From Pseudomonadota bacterium (lineage in GTDB: Bacteria > Pseudomonadota > Gammaproteobacteria > Burkholderiales > Burkholderiaceae_C): a stretch of DNA of 32,582 nt. The DNA is taken from the NCBI GenBank assembly GCA_021808445.1, contig JAKBBP010000031.1:1-32582 (forward strand), in the 5' to 3' direction. A program made the position numbers and the translations under genes. Positions 17,127-23,809 of this stretch are shown here, piece after piece. The notes beneath the pieces were generated by a model. That model saw only the letters and a program-made list of their open reading frames with translations. It made no database searches and was not told where the DNA came from. Every line of letters begins with the position of its first letter. Positions within the stretch are counted from its first letter, which is position 1.

Positions 17127-17828
17127 ATGCAGCGCACACCTGCCTTGCTGCTGTTCGGCGGCACGGGCGCCATCGGCCGTGCGATCGCGCGAGCCTTCGA
17201 CGCCTGGAACTGGCGCGTCGTGGCGGTCAGCCGTCGCGCGGGCGCCGGGCACCTGGCCTGGGATCCGCTGGAACCGGCCGACCAGGCCGGTGGCGAGGCT
17301 GCCGCGGCCCAAGGGCCCTTTGATGCCGTGTGCTGGGCGCAGGGCATGAACGCCAACGACAGCGTCTATGACGTCGACCTGGCGCTGCACGAGCGCATGT
17401 ACCGAGCCAATTGCGCGTTCGTGCTGGCTTCCTTGCGCTTCTTGCTGGATCGAGGCCTGCTGTCCAAGCCCTCCCGCCTGTGCGTGATCAGCTCGATCTG
17501 GCAGGACATGGCCCGGCAGGACAAGCTGTCCTACTCCATGACCAAGGCCGCGCTGCGTGGCCTGGTCCTCTCTGCGGCGAACGATCTGGGACGCGATGGC
17601 CACCTGATCAACGCGGTGTTGCCCGGTGTGCTCGAGACGCCGATGACCCGCGCGAATCTTTCCCATGTCCAGATCGACAAGGTCACGTCGGGAACCCAGT
17701 TCGGCAGGCTGGCCGAGCTCGACGACGTGGCGCGCACCGTGCGCTTTCTCTGCTCGCCCGAGAACACGGGAGTGACCGGGCAATTCATCAAGGTCGACCT
17801 GGGTTTTTCCGATGTCCGAATCCTTTGA
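17127..17828 (+). CDS. SDR-family oxidoreductase, first gene of the sugar-modification operon
   Basis: NAD(P)-dependent dehydrogenase/reductase of the classical SDR type, 233 residues, cytoplasmic. The cofactor loop FGGTGAIGRAIA is at about residues 8-19; the usual NNAG is replaced by AQGM (CWAQGMNAND); the catalytic Ser is in ISSIWQD and the active-site Tyr/Lys in SYSMTK; PG and the C-terminal GQFIKVDLGF are conserved. The start is ATG 17127; GTG 17118 is possible, and the longer frame from 17004 would read through the tandem repeats. Its last 17 bases overlap the next gene, so both are probably translated together. By context it reduces or oxidises an intermediate made by the cyclase, ThDP enzyme and aldolase that follow. 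Substrate is unknown. Confidence 0.82.
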   Translation: MQRTPALLLFGGTGAIGRAIARAFDAWNWRVVAVSRRAGAGHLAWDPLEPADQAGGEAAAAQGPFDAVCWAQGMNANDSVYDVDLALHERMYRANCAFVLASLRFLLDRGLLSKPSRLCVISSIWQDMARQDKLSYSMTKAALRGLVLSAANDLGRDGHLINAVLPGVLETPMTRANLSHVQIDKVTSGTQFGRLAELDDVARTVRFLCSPENTGVTGQFIKVDLGFSDVRIL

Positions 17829-18900
17829 GGTGCACTCGTCGCTGCGCGACTACCAGGTCGACGTGGGGGCAGGGCTGCTGGATGCGCTGCTGCGCGCCGA
17901 GCCCGCGCTGCATGTGGTGTGCGACCAGCAGATGCTCCAGCATTGGCCGAGCCTGGCGCGGCGAGCCGGCGTGATTCCCGTGCTTGCCGAAGAGGCGCGC
18001 AAGGACCTCAGCAGCGTGGCGCAGATCATCGAGTCGCTGCGGCGTGCGGGAGCCACGCGCGGCAGCCGCATGCTGGCCGTCGGTGGCGGTGTGGTGCAGG
18101 ACCTGGCCACGATGGCCTCGTCGATCTACATGCGGGGCATCGACTGGGTGTATTGTCCAACCACGCTTCTGGGAATGGTCGATTCCTGCCTGGGCGGAAA
18201 ATCCTCGATCAATGTCGGCGAATTCAAGAATATTGCCGGAAATTATTTCCCACCGTCGAGGATCCTGATTGATCCGGTGTTTTGCCGCACCCTTCCCGGG
18301 GTGCAGCGCGTCGCGGGCCTGTGCGAGGCGGCGAAGATTTGTTTCTGTTCCCGCGACGAGGCCTTCGGGCATTACCAGCGCTTGATGTCCGGCGTGGACG
18401 TGTTCGATGACGAGTCGGCCCTGGTTTCATTGATTTCCCTGAGCCTGCGCACCAAGAAGGTCTTCATCGAACAGGACGAGTTCGATCAGGGAATCCGCCT
18501 GCTGCTCAACTTCGGTCATACCTTCGGCCACGCCCTGGAAGGCGCCAGCGGATTCGCGCTGAGCCACGGTATTGCCGTGGGCGTGGGCATGCTGGCTGCC
18601 ATCGACTTCGCCCGGCGCATCGGTCTGGCCGACGGGAGCGCCGCGCGCACCCTTGCACTGCGGAGTCATGTGCGCGAGCTGCTCGCGGGCGTTCCCGATC
18701 TGGCCGGGGTGCTCGGCGCCATCGATCCGGAGCAGGCCCTGCGCCGGTTCCAGTCGGACAAGAAGCACCAGACGGGACGCTATGCTGTCATCGTCGTGAA
18801 TCGTGAAGGTTTCGTGGAGCGCATCCAGTTGCCCGCGGACCCGGAAACCGCGGCGCATATACGCGGGACTTTTGGCGCAGTGAAAGAGCTTGTTGCATGA
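17812..18900 (+). CDS. 3-dehydroquinate-synthase-family sugar-phosphate cyclase
   Basis: NAD+- and metal-dependent cyclase of the AroB/2-deoxy-scyllo-inosose synthase/sedoheptulose-phosphate cyclase superfamily, 362 residues, cytoplasmic. AroB-like signatures: GGGVVQDLATMASS with the NAD-binding Asp, CPTTLLGMVDSCLGGKS, the Lys in FKNIAGN, and CEAAK with metal Glu. KKVFIEQDE, GIRLLLNFGHTFGHALE with metal and catalytic His, and LSHGIAVG with the third metal His are also present. All major dehydroquinate-synthase active-site residues I can align are kept, so a phosphorylated 7-carbon keto-sugar substrate is plausible; the exact one is not decided. Sitting in a glycan locus rather than with aroK, it is likely a dedicated cyclitol or carbasugar enzyme and not the housekeeping AroB. 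ATG 17812; the stop overlaps the next start (ATGA). Confidence 0.87.
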   Translation: MSESFEVHSSLRDYQVDVGAGLLDALLRAEPALHVVCDQQMLQHWPSLARRAGVIPVLAEEARKDLSSVAQIIESLRRAGATRGSRMLAVGGGVVQDLATMASSIYMRGIDWVYCPTTLLGMVDSCLGGKSSINVGEFKNIAGNYFPPSRILIDPVFCRTLPGVQRVAGLCEAAKICFCSRDEAFGHYQRLMSGVDVFDDESALVSLISLSLRTKKVFIEQDEFDQGIRLLLNFGHTFGHALEGASGFALSHGIAVGVGMLAAIDFARRIGLADGSAARTLALRSHVRELLAGVPDLAGVLGAIDPEQALRRFQSDKKHQTGRYAVIVVNREGFVERIQLPADPETAAHIRGTFGAVKELVA

Positions 18901-20657
18901 AATATAGCGATAAAATTGCAGACTGGTTGGTGGAGCTTGGTTATACCGACTGCTTTTTCGTGGGGGGCGGAAATATCATGCACCTCATCGAAAGCCTCAG
19001 CCGGCGCCTGCGCTGCCATGCGGTGATCCACGAAGTGGCTGCCGGCATCGCGGCCGAATACTTCAACGAGAGTTCGACGGGCCGCAAGGCGCTGGCCATG
19101 GTCACGGCCGGGCCGGGCCTGACCAACATCGTGACCGCGCTGGCGGGCGCCTACCTGGAAAGCCGCGAGTTGCTGGTGCTGGGCGGGCAGGTCAAGACGG
19201 CCGATCTCGCGCGCGGTGCGCTGCGCCAGCGTGGCATCCAGGAGATCGACGGCGTCAGTATCGCGCGCCCGGTCACGGTGGTGTCCCACCTGATGGAGGA
19301 ACCCCTGGACGCCCAGGCCTTCTCGGCTCTGGTGCGGCGAGGCAGCGAAGCCCGCAAGGGGCCGGTGTTCCTGGAGATTCCCCTGGACATCCAGGCTCGC
19401 GACGTGGATTTCGGCAACCTGGGGCCGCAATCCGCTCCCGCGGCACGTGTGCATGTGGGGGCTGAGGACCTGGCTCGCCTGGCCGACATGATCCGCCAGG
19501 CCCAGCGGCCCTTGCTGCTGCTGGGGGGAGGGGTCTCGCGAGAGGCCGCGGCGCAGGTCCACGCTCGCCTCGACTCGATGGGTATCCCGGTGGCCACCAC
19601 CTGGAATGGCGCCGATCGCGTGGACGCGGCGCACCCTCTGTACATGGGCCGCCCCAACACCTGGGGCCAGCGCAGCGCGAACCTGGTGCTGCAGCAATCG
19701 GACCTGCTGGTCGCGCTGGGCACTCGCCTGGGCATGCAGCAGACGGGTTTCAACTGGCAGGCCTTCGTGCCCTCGGGCAAGGTCGTGCAGGTCGATATCG
19801 ATGCGGCGGAGCTCTCCAAGGGCCACCCTCGGGTGGATCTGGCGCTGCATGGCGATGCCGACCAGGTGCTTCGCTATCTTGCGGAGCAGGACCTGGGCAG
19901 GCATGAGGGGTGGGAGCGCTACGCGCGCGGTGTGCGTGAGGCCGTTCCCTTGATCGAATCCGTCAACAAGACCCGGCCGGGCTATTTTTCTCCCTATGCC
20001 TTCGTCGATCGGCTGGCCGCGCTGTGCCGGGAGGACGATGTCGTGATTCCCTGCAGCAGCGGGGGGGCCTTCACGGTGATGATGCAGGTGTTCTCGCAAA
20101 AGCGGGGGCAGATCCTGGTCACCGACAAGGGCCTGGCCGCGATGGGCTACGGACTGTCGGGGGCCATCGGGGCGGCCTTCGCGCATCCCGACCGACGCGT
20201 CGTGCTGGTCGAGGGCGACGGCGGCTTCGCGCAGAATCTGCAGGAGATCGGGACCGCCGCGATCAACCGTCTGCGTCTGAAGATGTTCGTGTTCGACGAT
20301 TCCGGCTACGCGTCGATCCGCATGACCCAGCGCAGCTATTTCGGGGGGCGCTATGTCGGATGCGATCGCTCGACGGGCCTGGGGCTGCCGGACTGGGAGA
20401 AGCTGTTCCCGGTCTGGGGGGTTCCGGTGATGCGCCTGGCCCCTGGGGCCGAGCAGACCGCGGAATTCCAGCAGTTGTTCGAATCCGATGGGCCGGCTGC
20501 CTTCGTGGTGTCCATCGACCCCGAGCAGACCTATTTCCCCAAGATCAGCAGCCGGGTCACGGAGAGCGGAGCGATGGAGTCCAACCCCCTGCATCGCATG
20601 AGTCCCGATCTGGACCCGGAACTCGCCGAACGCGTGTCGGCCTACCTTCGGCCCTGA
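18897..20657 (+). CDS. Acetolactate-synthase-like thiamine diphosphate enzyme
   Basis: ThDP-dependent decarboxylase/carboligase of the acetolactate-synthase superfamily, 586 residues with the usual PYR, middle and PP domains. The catalytic Glu of the PYR domain is in VIHEVAAGIAAEYF (about residue 45), TAGPGLTN follows, and the PP domain has AAMGYGLSGAIGAA, then the cofactor motif EGDGGF. The metal-binding Asn pair that normally ends the GDG-X26-NN motif reads DD here (FVFDDSGYAS). Relatives in O-antigen loci, such as YerE of yersiniose synthesis, add a two-carbon unit from pyruvate to a keto-sugar; that role is possible here, but cofactor, donor and acceptor are unknown. It overlaps the cyclase stop by four bases and is followed after 42 bases by the aldolase. 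Confidence 0.87.
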   Translation: MKYSDKIADWLVELGYTDCFFVGGGNIMHLIESLSRRLRCHAVIHEVAAGIAAEYFNESSTGRKALAMVTAGPGLTNIVTALAGAYLESRELLVLGGQVKTADLARGALRQRGIQEIDGVSIARPVTVVSHLMEEPLDAQAFSALVRRGSEARKGPVFLEIPLDIQARDVDFGNLGPQSAPAARVHVGAEDLARLADMIRQAQRPLLLLGGGVSREAAAQVHARLDSMGIPVATTWNGADRVDAAHPLYMGRPNTWGQRSANLVLQQSDLLVALGTRLGMQQTGFNWQAFVPSGKVVQVDIDAAELSKGHPRVDLALHGDADQVLRYLAEQDLGRHEGWERYARGVREAVPLIESVNKTRPGYFSPYAFVDRLAALCREDDVVIPCSSGGAFTVMMQVFSQKRGQILVTDKGLAAMGYGLSGAIGAAFAHPDRRVVLVEGDGGFAQNLQEIGTAAINRLRLKMFVFDDSGYASIRMTQRSYFGGRYVGCDRSTGLGLPDWEKLFPVWGVPVMRLAPGAEQTAEFQQLFESDGPAAFVVSIDPEQTYFPKISSRVTESGAMESNPLHRMSPDLDPELAERVSAYLRP

Positions 20658-20699
20658 CCCAGAGCCAGCCACTTCCGACCTACTCCAAGGAGCAAGAAC

Positions 20700-21503
20700 A
20701 TGAATTCCCATGAGCGCAAGATGCTCGAGATTCTCAAGCGCGGCCGCGACGAGTTCGGCTACGTGGCCGTCAAGGCCGAATTCGAGGCCGAGGGCACCCG
20801 TACCGACGAACTGCTGCGCCTGATCGAGATCGCGCGCCGCGCGGATCTCAAGATCGGCCTGAAGATCGGCGGCTGCGAGGCCATGCGCGACCTGATCGAG
20901 AGCAAGCAGATCGGTGTCGACTACATCATCGCGCCGATGATCGAGACGCCCTATGCGTTGAGCAAGTTCATCGACGCCAAGAACAAGATCTACACGCGGG
21001 AAGAGCAGGAGGACACGCAGTTCCTGTTCAACCTGGAGACCCTCGCGGCCTTCCATCATCTGCAGGAAATGGCCGATGCCGCGAAGGCGCCCGAGGGCCT
21101 GGCGGGCCTGGTGTTCGGGCGGGTCGACTTTTCGCTTTCCCACGGCTGGTCGCGCGACGCGATCAACAGCCCCGAAGTGACGGATTACTGCCTGAAGTCC
21201 GCGCAGGCCTGCAAGGACAAGGGGCTGGACCTGGTGGTCGGCGGCGGTGTGTCCATGGACGCGCTGCCCGCGCTGCGCAGCATCGCCCAGGTGCACCTGA
21301 CCCGCTTCGAGACCCGCAAGGTCATCTTCTCCGCGAATGCGCTGGGCGGCACCGGCGCCGAGAAGGGCCTGCTGCAGGCGGTGCACTTCGAACTGCTGTG
21401 GCTGCTCAACAAGCGCGAATACTACGGGGCCATCCAGCGCGAGGACGCCAAGCGCATCGAGATGCTGGAAAGCCGCTGGCACGTGCTGTCGGACAAGCAG
21501 TAA
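20700..21503 (+). CDS. HpcH/HpaI-type aldolase/citrate-lyase-family protein
   Basis: Class II, metal-dependent aldolase or lyase fold (HpcH/HpaI, citrate-lyase beta-like TIM barrel), 267 residues, cytoplasmic. The motif [10 protein letters not shown] carries the metal Glu and [13 protein letters not shown] the metal Asp, matching the QxE...GxxDLS pattern of the family; [10 protein letters not shown] and KIGGCEAM are near the N-terminus. Characterised members join pyruvate or acyl groups to aldehydes or cleave such products. ATG 20700 is preceded by AAGGAG at 20687-20692 at ideal spacing. It may build or break the carbon skeleton used by the cyclase upstream. An alternative is a lyase in a different step; substrate is unknown. 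Confidence 0.78.
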   Translation: MNSHERKMLEILKRGRDEFGYVAVKAEFEAEGTRTDELLRLIEIARRADLKIGLKIGGCEAMRDLIESKQIGVDYIIAPMIETPYALSKFIDAKNKIYTREEQEDTQFLFNLETLAAFHHLQEMADAAKAPEGLAGLVFGRVDFSLSHGWSRDAINSPEVTDYCLKSAQACKDKGLDLVVGGGVSMDALPALRSIAQVHLTRFETRKVIFSANALGGTGAEKGLLQAVHFELLWLLNKREYYGAIQREDAKRIEMLESRWHVLSDKQ

Positions 21504-21506
21504 CTC

Positions 21507-22541
21507 GTGGGCACGAAACCCGATCCCGCCTTGCCCGAGTCGACCCTCGGCCCCGACTCCAGGATCCTGATCACCGGGGGCACGGGGTTTTTCGGGCGCG
21601 CCCTGCTGCGCCATTGGCTGGCAGGCGAGATCGCGGGCGACGCGCCCCCCAGGGTCCTGTTGCTCAGTCGGGAGCCGGAGCGATTTCTCGCGGCCCATCC
21701 CGAACTGGCGCAACGGCCCTGGGTCCAGTGCTGGCGCGGGGACATCCTTTCCCCGGAGTCGCTTCCGCCGGAAGACGACTTCAGCCATGTGCTGCACGCT
21801 GCGGCCGACTCCACCCTCGGCCCCAGCCTTCCCGCGCTGTTGCGCCATGACCAGATCGTCCAGGGCACGCGCAACCTGCTGGACTGGGCTCTTGCCCGTT
21901 CGGTGCCGCGTTTCCTGCTGACCAGCTCCGGGGGCGCCTACGGGCCGCAGCCCGAGAACATGCCCTTCCTCGAGGAGGACTACACGGGCATGCCCGATCC
22001 GATGCGTGCGGCCAATGTCTATGGCGTGGCCAAGCGCGCCGCGGAGCACCTGTGCGCCTTGTACCAGGACCGCTGGGGCCTGGAGGTGGTGGTGGCACGC
22101 TGCTTTGCCTTCGTGGGCGAGGACCTTCCGCTGGACGTGCATTTCGCCATTGGCAATTTCGTGCGCGACGCGCTGGCCGGCGGCCACATCGAGGTGGCCG
22201 GCGACGGCAGCGCGGTGCGCTCCTACCTGGACCAGCGCGACCTCGCGCACTGGCTGATCACCCTGTTGGTGCAAGGCAGGGCGGGTCGGGCGTACAACGT
22301 AGGGTCGGATCAGGCCTTGACGATCGCCGAGCTCGCGCATCGCGTGCGCGATCTGCTGGCCCCCGGCAAGTCCGTGAACATCCGCGCTCGCGCGCCGGCG
22401 GCCGGAGCGAAGAGCCGATACGTGCCCTCGATCCGGCGGGCAGCGGAAGAACTCGGGCTGGGCGTGACGGTGGAACTGGATCAGGCCATTCGTGACATGG
22501 GTGCGCGCCTGCGTGCCAAGGCCGCGCGCGCGCCCGGCTGA
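21507..22541 (+). CDS. NAD-dependent epimerase/dehydratase (extended SDR)
   Basis: Nucleotide-sugar-modifying extended SDR (344 residues, cytoplasmic). The N-terminal NAD motif is ITGGTGFFGRALLRHW (about 22-37), the catalytic Ser in TSSGGAYGPQ, and Tyr/Lys in VYGVAKRAAEHL; the C-terminal part has GSAVRSYLDQRDLA and YNVGSDQALTIAELA, typical of sugar-nucleotide epimerases, 4,6-dehydratases and 4-reductases. The start is GTG 21507, 3 bases after the aldolase stop, so it belongs to the same operon. It probably acts on a nucleotide-activated or free intermediate of that pathway. The family does not reveal whether it is an epimerase, dehydratase or reductase; the motif TSSGGAYG is compatible with several. 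Confidence 0.85.
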   Translation: MGTKPDPALPESTLGPDSRILITGGTGFFGRALLRHWLAGEIAGDAPPRVLLLSREPERFLAAHPELAQRPWVQCWRGDILSPESLPPEDDFSHVLHAAADSTLGPSLPALLRHDQIVQGTRNLLDWALARSVPRFLLTSSGGAYGPQPENMPFLEEDYTGMPDPMRAANVYGVAKRAAEHLCALYQDRWGLEVVVARCFAFVGEDLPLDVHFAIGNFVRDALAGGHIEVAGDGSAVRSYLDQRDLAHWLITLLVQGRAGRAYNVGSDQALTIAELAHRVRDLLAPGKSVNIRARAPAAGAKSRYVPSIRRAAEELGLGVTVELDQAIRDMGARLRAKAARAPG

Positions 22542-22611
22542 ATCGCGGGTCAGGGTGCAGCAACAGGCAGCGCCGCCACGGCGCGACGAGCCGCAATTCC
22601 CATCGAGGTCC

Positions 22612-23754
22612 ATGAATCACACCACCAGTCGCGAACACGCCGGCGCCGCCCAACAGCCATCGCCGTGGGCCGAGGGCCTGCCCGCCTCGACGGCCCTGCT
22701 GCTGCCGCGCAAGCGCCATCCCTATTACATCGTGGCCCCGACCTACGTGCGCACGTCGGCGGGAATCCGGGTATTGCACCTGTTGTGCAACGCGCTGAAC
22801 CGGCTCGGCGAGAACGCCTATCTGGTGATCCACCCCTACATGGGTGACCCGCACAAGGGGGTGCATCCCTATCTGGATACACCCTTGCTGGACGCGCAGC
22901 GCATGCTGCAGCACCACGAGGACGGCCTTTGCCCGATCACGATCTACCCGGAGACGGTGCGCGGCAACCCCTTCGACGCGCCCCTGGTGGTGCGTTATCT
23001 GCTGAACTTTCCCGGCTTGCTCGGCGGCGACGAGCACTACCCCGAGGACGAAGTGATGTGGGCCTACAGCGAAGCCATCGCGCAGGGAGTGGATGGGAGC
23101 TGCGAGGTGCTGTTCTTCCCGGTGTCCGATCCGGAGCAGTTCACTCCCTTCCCCCCTCAGCCGCGCAAGGGCAGTTGTTTCTATGGGGCGAAGTACCAGG
23201 CGGTGCATGGCGGCGAGTTGTTCGAAGTCACGCGCGACAGCGTGGAGATCACACGGGACCTTCCGGATTCGCCGACTCCGGCGCAGATCGCCGATCTGTT
23301 CCGGCGCTCGGAAGTGTTTTACTGCTACGAGAACTCCGCCTTGGCCATCGAGGCCCTGCTGTGCGAATGCCCGGTGGTCTTTCTCCCCAATCCCTACCTC
23401 GAGCGCATGATCGGCTTCGGGGAACTGGGAACGGATGGCATCGCCTGGGGTACCGATGCGGATCAACTGGAGCGGGCGCGTGCCACGGTGCGCCAGGCAC
23501 GCCGCAACTATCTGCGCCTGTACGACGTGCTGGAACAGCGCTTGCACGCCCTGATCGCGCAGACCCAGGCTGTGGCAGGCACCAGGACCTACGAGAGGCT
23601 CATGCACATCGAATCCATCCAGGAGCCGGGGATGGCCGCGCGCCTGGCCAGCAACTGGGAGGTGCTGCGCCACGCTGCGCGTGACCAGGGCCTGCCGCGC
23701 ACCTTGCTGCGGGTCCTGAGCTATGTGCGTCGCAAGGGGCTGCGGCTGAAATGA
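22612..23754 (+). CDS. Putative GT-B-like glycosyltransferase of the glycan locus
   Basis: A 380-residue protein I recognise only loosely. The first half opens with YYIVAPTYVRTSAGIRVLHL, a beta-alpha start with a GxR-type loop seen in GT-B glycosyltransferases, and the second half contains SEVFYCYENSALAIEALLC followed by CPVVFLPNPY, closely matching the nucleotide-sugar-binding region of GT4-like enzymes (E-sss-EA...PVV). No membrane helix is clear. The C-terminus is basic (LSYVRRKGLRLK), perhaps a membrane anchor patch. Start ATG 22612; an upstream extension reads through the preceding stop region. It lies between the epimerase (71 bases upstream) and the tandem GT2 gene. Donor and acceptor are unknown; a non-glycosyltransferase role cannot be excluded. 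Confidence 0.6.
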   Translation: MNHTTSREHAGAAQQPSPWAEGLPASTALLLPRKRHPYYIVAPTYVRTSAGIRVLHLLCNALNRLGENAYLVIHPYMGDPHKGVHPYLDTPLLDAQRMLQHHEDGLCPITIYPETVRGNPFDAPLVVRYLLNFPGLLGGDEHYPEDEVMWAYSEAIAQGVDGSCEVLFFPVSDPEQFTPFPPQPRKGSCFYGAKYQAVHGGELFEVTRDSVEITRDLPDSPTPAQIADLFRRSEVFYCYENSALAIEALLCECPVVFLPNPYLERMIGFGELGTDGIAWGTDADQLERARATVRQARRNYLRLYDVLEQRLHALIAQTQAVAGTRTYERLMHIESIQEPGMAARLASNWEVLRHAARDQGLPRTLLRVLSYVRRKGLRLK

Positions 23755-23809
23755 TCTCTGATCTCCGACCTGCGCGGATACAGGCCATCGCGTATCTCGA
23801 CACCTCGCC

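Noticed and set aside
18780-22613. A 1277-codon open frame on the minus strand
   Set aside because: It is antisense to the cyclase, ThDP, aldolase and epimerase genes, all with clear family motifs. The translation is rich in His, Gln, Arg and Gly without recognisable domains, as expected for a GC-rich shadow frame.
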